DNA of 9,492 nt. Origin: Treponema sp. GTDB taxonomy: Bacteria; Spirochaetota; Spirochaetia; Treponematales; Breznakiellaceae. The notes under the pieces were generated by a model. That model worked only from the letters and a program-made list of their open reading frames with translations, was not told where the DNA came from and made no database searches. Of the stretch, positions 1 through 7,163 are shown in pieces. Numbering within the stretch: the stretch's first letter is position 1; the number at the start of each line of letters is the position of its first letter. The stretch is taken from contig JAIWNU010000175.1 in assembly GCA_020216655.1 (NCBI GenBank), positions 1-9,492 of the forward strand. Reading direction: 5' to 3'. The position numbers were made by a program, and so were the translations under genes.

Positions 1-138
1 CGGATTCCTATCGTGGTTAATTGGTCTATAGTTGGCATACTGTTTGTGATTACCGTGCTTGGTTCTATGATTGCCGCCCTGGGTGGGGCCCGTCAGGCTG
101 GCAAACTGTCACCGGTTGAAATATTACAGAAATATTAA
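1..138 (+). CDS. C-terminal end of an FtsX/LolE-family ABC transporter permease (partial)
   Basis: The first reading frame is open from base 1 to a TAA at 136-138 and gives 45 residues; the start lies outside the window. A hydrophobic segment at about residues 9-30 (rich in Val, Ile, Leu, Gly) is followed by a short basic tail that ends in a Ser-Pro-Val-Glu-Ile-Leu motif. This is how the last membrane helix and cytoplasmic tail of FtsX-type permeases (LolC/LolE, MacB-like) usually end, with a Pro-x-(Glu)-x-Leu motif just before the C-terminus. Such proteins act in the inner membrane, in lipoprotein release or peptide/lipid export. Only the last helix is visible, so the subfamily and substrate cannot be told. 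Its stop codon is 10 bp before mcsA, and the mcsA Shine-Dalgarno overlaps its end, so the two are probably co-transcribed. Confidence 0.7.
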   Translation, partial: RIPIVVNWSIVGILFVITVLGSMIAALGGARQAGKLSPVEILQKY

Positions 139-148
139 GGATGGACAT

Positions 149-682
149 ATGCTTTGTGATATCTGCGGAAAACGGGAAGCAATTGTATTTATACATCAGG
201 TGGGGGCGGGGGGGCAGACAGAATTGCATCTTTGTTCCCAATGTGCCTACGAACATGGTTTGCAAAATTTGGAAGGGGATATAGGCAAGGCGCTCTCAGA
301 TCTGCTTAAGAAACTGCCCTTAGATAAAGTACCCGCATCGGGCCTTTCTCCCTTAGGAAAAACGAAAAAAAAATATCCTGAACAATGTCCCTTCTGCGGA
401 CTTTCGTTACCGGATCTTAAAAAACAAGGCCTTGCGGGCTGTGAAACCTGCTGGAATGTATTTGGAGATTTATTGGTAGTACCTCATGTTAAGAAACAGG
501 GGCCTCAACAGCATAGGGGCCGTTTTTCGCTCCAAGTTTCTGATGCAATTGCCCAAAAGCAGGAGCTGGAACAACTCAAAAATCTTTTACAGGCCGCAGT
601 TGACAGGGAAGATTATGAGCAGGCTGCAATGTACCGGGACCGGATTCGGATTCTAGAAATGGGAGCTGCGCGTCGTGGATAA
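149..682 (+). CDS. mcsA: McsA, zinc-finger/UVR-domain activator of the McsB-ClpC system
   Basis: A 177-residue protein with the McsA layout: four CxxC pairs (Cys3/6, 29/32, 80/83, 98/101) forming the treble-clef zinc-binding part, then a C-terminal UVR motif at about residues 139-171 (acidic/Gln-rich helix with an Asp-Tyr-Glu-Gln-Ala-Ala core). In Firmicutes McsA binds and activates the arginine kinase McsB and contacts ClpC, and its zinc thiols sense metal and oxidative stress. The ATG at 149 is chosen because the first CxxC follows at residues 3-6, as in the family, and AAGGA at 137-141 is a well-spaced Shine-Dalgarno. The frame is open back to an ATG at 71, but that extension overlaps the upstream permease. 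The stop overlaps the mcsB start by 8 bp. The gene has a G-rich tract at 202-214 and an A9 run at 365-373. All cysteines look intact, so zinc binding should be preserved. Confidence 0.92.
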   Translation: MLCDICGKREAIVFIHQVGAGGQTELHLCSQCAYEHGLQNLEGDIGKALSDLLKKLPLDKVPASGLSPLGKTKKKYPEQCPFCGLSLPDLKKQGLAGCETCWNVFGDLLVVPHVKKQGPQQHRGRFSLQVSDAIAQKQELEQLKNLLQAAVDREDYEQAAMYRDRIRILEMGAARRG

Positions 683-1772
683 TACATGTCTTGAAAACTG
701 GTTTTGGTTTGGCCCAAATCATCAACAGGATTGTATTCTGTATAGCCGTCTCAGCTTTCATCGATCCCTAAAGAATGAATTGTTTCCTCATCGTGCTTCC
801 CCGGAAGATAAGGAAGGGGTTCTTAAAAATGTGCTTGCAGCCCTTAAGGATCTCGAGATTGATCCCTATACTCTGATAGGGCCTGAGAGTTCTAGAGATT
901 GCCAATTATCTGCCCGGGAGGTGTTCGATCTTCCAGAGGTGTTAACCCTGAAAGCAGGAGAAGCGGTTATTATCGGGAAAAAGACATTTCTTGCGAGTAT
1001 AAACGTTCATTCCCATATATATTTTTCGCTCATGGGACCAGGATCTCAGCCTTTGGAACGGTTTCAGGATCTAGTAGCCCTGGATACTCAGCTTGATAAA
1101 CGTCTCTCCTGGGCCTGCACCGAAACCTATGGATTTCTTAACCCGGACCCCATTCATACGGGCAGCGGAATGGAATTTGAAGCCCTTTTGTTTTTGCCGG
1201 GTATTATGGACAGTGATATGTATGATCGGGTCATGAAGGGTCTCCTTGCCCAGGGCTTTGCAATTTCAGTATACGATACAAAGGATTCAAAGGATGAAGA
1301 AGACCTATCGCAGCAAGATATAAGGAGCCCTTTTATTCAACTAACCTATACAGTGCCCCTGGGGGTCTCTGAACAGGAAGGGCTTGAAAAAATTTCTAAT
1401 GCCCTTGAAGGTCTTATGAAGGGGGAACGGGCTACGAGGGAGCGGCTTGCAGAAAAGCTTTCGGAAGAACTAAAAGACAAGTCCTGGCGTGCATATGCGC
1501 TTTTAACTCATGCGCAGCTCCTATCGAAAACGGAGTGCCGCAGCCTCCTTTCAGATCTGCGAGCCGGTATTGTATATGGCAGTTTATCGGTGAGCAGTGC
1601 TCAAGGGATTCTGAAAGACTGCGATCGGTTATGGTTTGGCACAGAAACGCTGGTACGGCAGGCCCTGGAAGCCTATCCTATCGATCAGAGGTCGGAAAAA
1701 TTATCAAAAAGTCTCAGGTCAAAACTTGTCCGGAACATACTTTCGCAGTACCATATAGAGGGGGAGATATAA
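675..1772 (+). CDS. mcsB: McsB-family protein, probable pseudokinase (ATP:guanido phosphotransferase fold)
   Basis: This 365-residue product has the length and overall pattern of the protein arginine kinase McsB: an N-terminal Tyr-Ser-Arg motif (23-25, family Ser-Ser-Arg), the conserved Gly-Phe-Leu...Thr-Gly-Ser-Gly segment (153-165) and the C-terminal Trp-Arg-Ala-Tyr...Leu-Leu-Ser-Asp-Leu-Arg region (271-296). The active site is not preserved. The family motif NEEDHLR reads N-V-H-S-H-I-Y at 110-116, so the catalytic Glu pair and the nucleotide-binding Arg are gone. The catalytic Cys of CPTN/CPSN is Asp158. The Arg after the GTG motif is Glu167, and the second Arg of SSRxR is Ser27. Translation starts at GTG 675, supported by GGGAG at 661-665 and the 8-bp overlap with mcsA. 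TAA is 1 bp before clpC. The reading frame is full length without stops, so this is a maintained protein rather than a pseudogene. Family membership is secure; loss of kinase activity is inferred from my manual alignment. Confidence 0.85.
   Translation: MDNTCLENWFWFGPNHQQDCILYSRLSFHRSLKNELFPHRASPEDKEGVLKNVLAALKDLEIDPYTLIGPESSRDCQLSAREVFDLPEVLTLKAGEAVIIGKKTFLASINVHSHIYFSLMGPGSQPLERFQDLVALDTQLDKRLSWACTETYGFLNPDPIHTGSGMEFEALLFLPGIMDSDMYDRVMKGLLAQGFAISVYDTKDSKDEEDLSQQDIRSPFIQLTYTVPLGVSEQEGLEKISNALEGLMKGERATRERLAEKLSEELKDKSWRAYALLTHAQLLSKTECRSLLSDLRAGIVYGSLSVSSAQGILKDCDRLWFGTETLVRQALEAYPIDQRSEKLSKSLRSKLVRNILSQYHIEGEI
1758..1767 (+). promoter_or_regulatory. Shine-Dalgarno supporting the TTG start of clpC
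   Basis: The purine run GAGGGGGAGA sits inside the last codons of mcsB, about 6-7 bases before TTG at 1774. No ATG or GTG in frame lies near enough to give a complete ClpC N-domain. The strong ribosome-binding site plus the conserved Phe-Lys-x-Leu-Thr-x-Arg-Ala-Gln start of the protein decide for the rare TTG initiation codon. Confidence 0.75.
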
Positions 1773-1773
1773 T

Positions 1774-4326
1774 TTGTTTAAAGGTTTGACCCAACGGGCC
1801 CAACGAATATTAACGGTTATCGCACAGGATGAAGCTCGTCGCTTCCACAGCGACCAGCTTCTGCCTGAACATATACTCGTGGCGATTATTAAAGATGGAT
1901 CCGGCACAGCCTGCAGAGCCCTCGAGGATCTAGCTATCGATTTGCAAGATTTTCGCCATGTCCTTGAACGGGAAATACCGCAAAAAACGGGAGCCTTTAT
2001 TTTTGGCGATGTCCCGCCGTCCCGTCGTGCCAGGACGCTTCTTGAGGCTGCGGCCGAAGAAGCCCGCGCTTTTGGACACGAATATGTCGGAACAGAGCAT
2101 CTCTTATTAGCCTCGGTGAGGGAAGAGGATTCTCCGGCTGCCCGGTATATTGCCGAAAAACACATCAGTTCTGAAATGCTTCGTTCTACAATACAGCTCG
2201 TGCTGGGACAATTCAGAGACGATGGCCCCGCCGAAGATCCTCGGGATAATTCGCATATTCCCAGCTCTGGTTCTGGAGCCTTTGGCGGCGCTGCACCTAC
2301 GGGACCAAAAAACACGAGGACCCCTATTTTAGATGAATTTTCCCGGGACCTCACTTCCATGGCCAGGCTCGGTGCTATGGATCCCGTTATTGGCCGGGAA
2401 AAAGAAGTTCGCCGGGTTGTACGCATTCTCGCCAGGAGAACGAAAAACAATCCCATACTAGTAGGCGAACCTGGGGTCGGCAAAACCGCGGTGGTGGAAG
2501 CCTTGGCCCAGCTTATTGCTTCGGAAAACGTTCCGGAGATCCTCGCAGACAAGCGGCTCCTCGCCCTTGATCTCGCATCGGTGGTGGCGGGTACAAAGTA
2601 CCGCGGCGAATTTGAGGAACGGCTCAAAAAAATAATGAAGGAAATCAGCCAGGCCGGAAATATCATCCTCTTTATCGATGAAATACACACCGTCATTGGA
2701 GCTGGAGGGGCTGAAGGCACCATTGATGCATCCAACATGCTCAAGCCGGCCCTTTCCCGGGGTGAAGTGCAATGTATCGGCGCCACAACCCTGTCTGAGT
2801 ACCGAAAACACTTTGAAAAGGATGCGGCCCTGGAACGGCGTTTTCAAATGGTGGCCATAGAAGAACCTACCCTCGATGAAACCATACAGATCCTTAGGGG
2901 AATTAAATCCAAATATGAAGAGCATCATCGGGTAGTGTACAGTGAAGGAGCTATTCTTGCGGCGGCTACCCTGGCCCAGCGATATATTACAGGCCGGTTT
3001 ATGCCCGACAAGGCTATCGATCTCCTGGACGAAGCGGGGGCAAAACGAAAACTTGAGACGGATATAAAACCCGCGGAGCTCAGTGAGATCGAAGCGGAGA
3101 TAAAGCGTCTTACGGAAGAAAAGGTCCGCCTGGTTGCAGCCCAGGACTACGAAAAAGCTGCGGATCTCCGCGACCAGGTCCGGTCCCTCCGGTACCAGCT
3201 CGAATCGGTAAAACAGGCTTGGGAACGGCTTTCCCGGGAAGAGCGGCCCGAAGTATCCGAAGCGGATATCCGGCAAGTTGTAGCCGAGGCCACAGGCATA
3301 CCCCTTGCCCGGCTCGAAGAAAGCGCGTCTCGAAAACTGTTAAAGATAGAAGAAGAACTGCACCGTTCGGTTATCGGCCAGGACGATGCGGTCCAGCGGA
3401 TTGCAGCGGCCATCAGGCGGAGCAGGGCCGGCGTTTCATCATTAAAACGACCTCAGGGTTCTTTTATTTTCTTAGGGCCCACGGGCGTCGGCAAGACGCT
3501 CTTAGCAAAACGGCTCGCCGAGTACCTTTTTGGGACTGAAGAAGCCCTGGTCCGCATTGATATGTCGGATTATATGGAAAAACACAACGCATCCCGTCTT
3601 GTCGGAGCCCCTCCAGGTTATGTGGGTTACGAAGAGGGCGGGGTCCTGACTGAAAAAATTCGGCGAAATCCCTACCGGGTCATCCTGTTTGATGAGATTG
3701 AAAAAGCCCATCACGATGTCTTTAACCTGCTCCTTCAGGTATTAGAAGAGGGGGAATTAAAGGACAATCTGGGTCATACGGTGAGTTTCCGCAACACGGT
3801 CATCATTATGACCAGCAATGCGGGGGCCCGTGAAATTTCCCGGGATGCCCGGCTTGGCTTTAACCCCGACACAGGTATTATGAACCTGGAAGAAATCCGT
3901 TCCGCTGCCCTGGCAGAACTGAAACGGCTTTTTAATCCCGAATTTATCAACCGGGTGGATGACATAGTGGTTTTCCATGCCCTCTCCCGTGAACAAGTCC
4001 AGGCTATTCTTGCCCTTGAAATACAGGAGCTGAACAGCCGGCTCCATGATCAGGGCTATGTTATCCAGGTAAAACAGAGCGCCCAGGATCTTCTGATAGA
4101 AAAGGGCTGGGATCCAAAATATGGCGCCCGCCCGATGCGCCGGGCAATTCAAAAGGAACTGGAGGATGTACTGGCGGTGCTTATTCTTGAACAGGACTAT
4201 CCGACAGGGACGGTGTTTGTCGCAGAAGGGCGGGACGGCAAAATCAGCATTAAACCGAAAAGAAACAAACCAGCCCTTATTTCATCGGTCCCGGTGGTAT
4301 CTACCGAGCCGGTGAGCAAGTCCTGA
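1774..4326 (+). CDS. clpC: ClpC, AAA+ unfoldase of the ClpCP protease
   Basis: An 850-residue Hsp100 ATPase with all ClpC parts in order: paired Clp_N repeats (about 1-145), NBD1 with Walker A GEPGVGKT (231-238) and Walker B ending in Asp302-Glu303, a short middle domain with a UVR-type motif (about 436-477), NBD2 with Walker A GPTGVGKT (568-575) and Walker B ending in Asp640-Glu641, and sensor-2 Gly-Ala-Arg (784-786). A Leu-Gly-Phe tripeptide at 694-696 matches the loop that docks on ClpP, so it should feed substrates to ClpP, which is not in this window. The UVR-type middle domain marks ClpC rather than ClpA or ClpB. Glu32 and Glu108 fall where Bacillus ClpC binds phosphoarginine. Translation starts at TTG, 1 bp after mcsB, which implies coupling. 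No CtsR gene is visible, so heat-shock control, if any, must act from upstream of the window. Confidence 0.96.
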   Translation: MFKGLTQRAQRILTVIAQDEARRFHSDQLLPEHILVAIIKDGSGTACRALEDLAIDLQDFRHVLEREIPQKTGAFIFGDVPPSRRARTLLEAAAEEARAFGHEYVGTEHLLLASVREEDSPAARYIAEKHISSEMLRSTIQLVLGQFRDDGPAEDPRDNSHIPSSGSGAFGGAAPTGPKNTRTPILDEFSRDLTSMARLGAMDPVIGREKEVRRVVRILARRTKNNPILVGEPGVGKTAVVEALAQLIASENVPEILADKRLLALDLASVVAGTKYRGEFEERLKKIMKEISQAGNIILFIDEIHTVIGAGGAEGTIDASNMLKPALSRGEVQCIGATTLSEYRKHFEKDAALERRFQMVAIEEPTLDETIQILRGIKSKYEEHHRVVYSEGAILAAATLAQRYITGRFMPDKAIDLLDEAGAKRKLETDIKPAELSEIEAEIKRLTEEKVRLVAAQDYEKAADLRDQVRSLRYQLESVKQAWERLSREERPEVSEADIRQVVAEATGIPLARLEESASRKLLKIEEELHRSVIGQDDAVQRIAAAIRRSRAGVSSLKRPQGSFIFLGPTGVGKTLLAKRLAEYLFGTEEALVRIDMSDYMEKHNASRLVGAPPGYVGYEEGGVLTEKIRRNPYRVILFDEIEKAHHDVFNLLLQVLEEGELKDNLGHTVSFRNTVIIMTSNAGAREISRDARLGFNPDTGIMNLEEIRSAALAELKRLFNPEFINRVDDIVVFHALSREQVQAILALEIQELNSRLHDQGYVIQVKQSAQDLLIEKGWDPKYGARPMRRAIQKELEDVLAVLILEQDYPTGTVFVAEGRDGKISIKPKRNKPALISSVPVVSTEPVSKS

Positions 4327-4340
4327 GCGAGGAGGTTTTC

Positions 4341-5048
4341 ATGGTCCAATGGCCCGTTAAAGGAACTCAAGAATACATAAGCCTTGCCCCTTCCAAAATA
4401 ATAGCCGTAGGGCTCAATTATCATGCCCATGTCCAGGAAAGCAAGGTTTTTGACCTTAAAAAACTCGAAGTTCCCAGCGAACCAGTCTTGTTTGCCAAAA
4501 CTCCCAATGTGCTCATCGGTCCCGATGAACCTATTGTGATTCCGGCCCTTCTTAAAGAGTATCATTTTGATGAAAATAGAATCGATCATGAGGCTGAACT
4601 TGCAATTATTATTTCAAAAAAATGTAAGCATGTTACAGAACGGGATGCCCTGAATTATGTGCTTGGCTACACCTGTTTTAACGATGTAAGCCAGCGCAAC
4701 ATTCAGAAATCAGACGCCTCTGGGTGGTTCCGGGGAAAATCCTTTGATACCTTCGGCCCCATAGGACCTGTAATTGTGCCACCAAATCTGCTTCCGGATC
4801 CGCAAAAGCTCGCCATTAGCTGCCGAGTCAACGGCAAAACCACCCAAGCAGCCTCCACTGCGGATATGATTTTTAGCATTCGTAAGCTTATTTCGTTTAT
4901 ATCCCACAATTTTACCCTCGAAGCAGGCGACATCATTGCCACCGGAACCCCCAGCGGCGTAAGCCCCATAAAGGCCGGCGACGAAGTCGAGGTAGAAATT
5001 GAAGGTATCGGCATCTTGCGGAACCCGGTGATCGAGGAAGTTCTATAA
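4341..5048 (+). CDS. Fumarylacetoacetate hydrolase (FAH) family enzyme, FAHD1/YcgM-like
   Basis: A 235-residue single-domain FAH-fold protein. The divalent-metal ligands are visible as Glu84 and Glu86 in His-Glu-Ala-Glu-Leu and Asp115 in Phe-Asn-Asp-Val. Lys133 in Arg-Gly-Lys-Ser-Phe-Asp-Thr and the Thr-Gly-Thr-Pro-Ser-Gly-Val loop (201-207) complete the signature. His30 and Glu33 in the N-terminal lid match the acid/base dyad known from FAHD1, so the protein should be active. The family cleaves C-C bonds in acylpyruvates, decarboxylates oxaloacetate or isomerises ring-cleavage products; sequence alone does not say which. A strong GGAGG at 4331-4335 precedes the ATG, 14 bp after clpC. The stop overlaps the next ATG (TAATG), so it is probably made in step with the class V PLP enzyme. 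I see no aromatic-degradation genes nearby, so metabolite proofreading or oxaloacetate/acylpyruvate hydrolysis seems likelier than catabolism. Confidence 0.87.
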   Translation: MVQWPVKGTQEYISLAPSKIIAVGLNYHAHVQESKVFDLKKLEVPSEPVLFAKTPNVLIGPDEPIVIPALLKEYHFDENRIDHEAELAIIISKKCKHVTERDALNYVLGYTCFNDVSQRNIQKSDASGWFRGKSFDTFGPIGPVIVPPNLLPDPQKLAISCRVNGKTTQAASTADMIFSIRKLISFISHNFTLEAGDIIATGTPSGVSPIKAGDEVEVEIEGIGILRNPVIEEVL

Positions 5049-6538
5049 TGCAAAATTGGGAAGCCCATTTTTCTCTTTTTCGTAAAAACACCATCGGGAT
5101 AAACGCTGTCCTTAATGGTCCAAATGGACAAGTCCCGCTTGTCTATGCCGACTGGATTGCCTCAGGCCGACTCTACAGCCCCATAGAAGAGCAGATGCTC
5201 AAGGTCGCTTACCCCTTTGTGGCAAATACCCATTCAGAGTCCAGCGCCTTGGGTGCCAGCATGACCCGGGCTTATCACGAAGCCCGGCGCAGGATAAAGG
5301 CCCATGTTCATGCAGGTCCCGATGATGTACTTATCACCGCCGGTTCTGGTATGACCGGAGCGGTCAACAAGCTCCAGCGTATTCTGGGGCTTCGCATACC
5401 CGAACGGGCACGGGGGCTCTGCGGCCGAGGCCTCTGCGAAGTCCCGGAAAAAGATAGACCTGTGGTTTTTATTACCCACATGGAACACCATTCAAATCAT
5501 ACAAGCTGGCTTGAATCTCTCGCTGATGTGGTTATTTTGGAACCCGACAGCCAGCTTATGGTTCAGCCAGATGAGTTAGAAAAACAGCTCAGGCAGTATG
5601 CTTCCCGGCCGGTAAAAATCGGCGCCTTTTCCGCTGCATCGAACGTAACCGGAATCAGGCCTCCCTATAGGGAGCTTGCCCGTATCATGCACCGGCACGG
5701 CGGTATAGCATTAGTCGATTTTGCCGCCGCAGGGCCATACGATCCCATAGACATGCACCCAGAGGATGACAGCGAAGGCTATCTGGACGGGATATATTTT
5801 AGTCCCCATAAATTTTTAGGCGGACCCGGTTCGCCCGGTATAGTGGTTTTTAATAAACGGCTCTACCACAATACAACCCCGGATGATCCCGGCGGCGGCA
5901 CCGTAAAATGGACAGACCGCTGGGAGCATGCCCACTATGTGGATGATATTGAAGCCCGGGAAGACGGGGGAACCCCCGCATTTCTCGGTACCATTCGGGC
6001 CGCTATGGCCATGGATCTTAAGGAAGCCATGGGAAGCGGGCCGATCCACGAACGGGAGCAGGAGCTCATCAATCTAGCTTTTGATAGTCTTATTGATATA
6101 CCAGGACTACATATATTGGCAGACCATGAGCGGAACCGAATCGGAGCCCTTTCTTTTTATTTTGACCATCTCCATTACAACCTGGTGGTGCGGCTCCTCT
6201 CTGAACGCTACGGTATACAGGTGAGGGGCGGCTGTTCCTGCGCGGGCACCTATGGCCACTATTTGCTCCATATTGATAAAAAATGGTCCCATATGATTGC
6301 CTGTCAGGTAGAATCGGGGGACCTTTCCAAAAAGCCGGGCTGGGTAAGGCTTTCGATCCATCCGACTATGACCAATGACGAACTGGCCTATGTGCTTGGG
6401 GCTATTAAAGAAATCGGTGCGCAGGGAGCCCAATGGTCAGAAGATTATTGTTTTGATAAGGCCACTGGAGAATTTTTTAGAAAAGACGGACGGGACTTTG
6501 CAGCCTTTTCTTTGCAAGAACTCTTTAATCTATCCTAG
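5048..6538 (+). CDS. Class V aminotransferase-fold PLP enzyme, cysteine desulfurase-like, substrate unknown
   Basis: A 496-residue PLP enzyme, longer than typical NifS/SufS proteins (about 400). Visible fold-type I landmarks: Gly99-Ser-Gly in the cofactor phosphate loop, His147 in Met-Glu-His-His-Ser-Asn (ring-stacking His), Asp224 (pyridine-N partner), the Schiff-base Lys255 in Ser-Pro-His-Lys, and Arg434 in the position that binds substrate carboxylate. The region aligned with the desulfurase active-site loop reads Arg-Gly-Gly-Cys-Ser-Cys-Ala, with Cys398 at the catalytic position and an extra Cys396. The Gln that usually contacts the PLP O3' (Asp-x-Ala-Gln) appears as Ala227. Extra length comes from an insert with Cys125 and Cys130, a longer stretch between Cys398 and Arg434, and a C-terminal extension (about 460-496). 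It could be a cysteine or selenocysteine lyase or a different class V lyase. The start overlaps the FAH stop by one base, with GAGGAAG at 5034-5040. Confidence 0.85.
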   Translation: MQNWEAHFSLFRKNTIGINAVLNGPNGQVPLVYADWIASGRLYSPIEEQMLKVAYPFVANTHSESSALGASMTRAYHEARRRIKAHVHAGPDDVLITAGSGMTGAVNKLQRILGLRIPERARGLCGRGLCEVPEKDRPVVFITHMEHHSNHTSWLESLADVVILEPDSQLMVQPDELEKQLRQYASRPVKIGAFSAASNVTGIRPPYRELARIMHRHGGIALVDFAAAGPYDPIDMHPEDDSEGYLDGIYFSPHKFLGGPGSPGIVVFNKRLYHNTTPDDPGGGTVKWTDRWEHAHYVDDIEAREDGGTPAFLGTIRAAMAMDLKEAMGSGPIHEREQELINLAFDSLIDIPGLHILADHERNRIGALSFYFDHLHYNLVVRLLSERYGIQVRGGCSCAGTYGHYLLHIDKKWSHMIACQVESGDLSKKPGWVRLSIHPTMTNDELAYVLGAIKEIGAQGAQWSEDYCFDKATGEFFRKDGRDFAAFSLQELFNLS

Positions 6539-6555
6539 CAGCGGGGGAGGATATT

Positions 6556-7041
6556 ATGCAGGAAACAATTTTTAGTTTTTCAGCTGAAAGAAATGACGGT
6601 ACTAAAATAAATCTTTCTCAATACAAAGGTAATGTTATTCTTGTGGTGAATACGGCAAGCAAATGCAGTTTTACACCCCAGTACAAGGGCCTCCAGGCTT
6701 TATATGAGAAATATAGAGATAAGGGCTTTATGGTGCTTGGTTTTCCCTGCGATCAGTTTGCCCACCAGGAACCAGGTTCCGACGCAGAAATTGCCCAATT
6801 CTGTGAAGTAAATTATGGGGTCACCTTTCCGCTTATGAAAAAAATAGAAGTAAATGGGTCAGGAGCTCATCCTCTTTTTGTGTGGCTCCGCAGTAAGGCC
6901 CATGGTGTTATAGGAGATTCAATAAAGTGGAATTTTACCAAATTTCTTGTTTCCCGGGATGGTCAAACGGTTAAACGCTTTGCGCCGACTGTTGAACCGG
7001 AAAAGCTAGAAGCGGACATAGAAGCCTTTTTAGCAAAATGA
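6556..7041 (+). CDS. Glutathione peroxidase family thiol peroxidase (Cys type)
   Basis: A 161-residue thioredoxin-fold peroxidase of the GPx family, reducing hydrogen peroxide or organic hydroperoxides in the cytoplasm (no signal peptide). The catalytic tetrad is visible: Cys37 in Asn-Thr-Ala-Ser-Lys-Cys, Gln71 in the FPC(D/N)QF-x-x-QEPG motif (63-74), and Trp125-Asn126. Codon 37 is TGC, so this is a cysteine enzyme, not a selenoprotein. Cys83 in Gln-Phe-Cys-Glu aligns with the resolving cysteine of plant and bacterial thioredoxin-dependent GPx proteins, so a two-Cys mechanism with thioredoxin as reductant is likelier than glutathione. The ATG follows GGGGGAGG (6543-6550) and lies 17 bp after the class V gene, making it the last gene of the run. 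No convincing + strand terminator follows it. Confidence 0.92.
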   Translation: MQETIFSFSAERNDGTKINLSQYKGNVILVVNTASKCSFTPQYKGLQALYEKYRDKGFMVLGFPCDQFAHQEPGSDAEIAQFCEVNYGVTFPLMKKIEVNGSGAHPLFVWLRSKAHGVIGDSIKWNFTKFLVSRDGQTVKRFAPTVEPEKLEADIEAFLAK

Positions 7042-7086
7042 AAGAAGAACTTCTGCTTTCAAACCAGATTTGTTAATAAACTCTCC

Positions 7087-7118
7087 AAATAAAAGGGCTG
7101 TCTTTTTTCGACAGCCCT
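7087..7118 (-). terminator. Intrinsic terminator of glgC
   Basis: A perfect 9-bp inverted repeat, AGGGCTGTC at 7094-7102 and GACAGCCCT at 7110-7118, is separated by a 7-base loop. Read on the - strand it runs straight into TTTTATTT (complement of 7087-7094), a proper U-tract, about 45 bases after the glgC stop codon. On the + strand the hairpin is followed by CTGGAAATAAAA, which is no U-tract, so it should stop glgC transcripts but not clearly those coming from the peroxidase gene. Confidence 0.85.
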
Positions 7119-7163
7119 CTGGAAATAAAAGCAATTAAAAATCTATTAAGCTTTCGGTATGAC

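Noticed and set aside
71..148. N-terminal extension of mcsA to the ATG at 71
   Set aside because: It lies in the 3' end of the permease gene, has no good Shine-Dalgarno, and McsA proteins begin just before the first CxxC, as they do from ATG 149.
1..148. CtsR-type heptad operator or internal promoter in front of mcsA
   Set aside because: I found no pair of GGTCAAA-like heptads and no well-spaced -35/-10 pair in the 148 bases before mcsA, although the real operon promoter is probably outside the window.
1719..2786. Long - strand open frame (355 codons) opposite the start of clpC
   Set aside because: It is Ser/Arg/Ala-rich, matches no family I know, and lies wholly opposite well-conserved ClpC domains plus the end of mcsB. 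It is a shadow of clpC codon usage.
2458..3276. Second long - strand open frame (272 codons) opposite clpC
   Set aside because: It overlaps the NBD1 and middle-domain coding sequence, has no ribosome-binding site or recognisable motif, and its composition is as expected from reading clpC backwards.
7044..7070. Possible + strand terminator after the peroxidase gene
   Set aside because: Only a weak AGAAG/CTTCT pairing with a tiny loop is present and no T-run follows, so it is not a credible intrinsic terminator.
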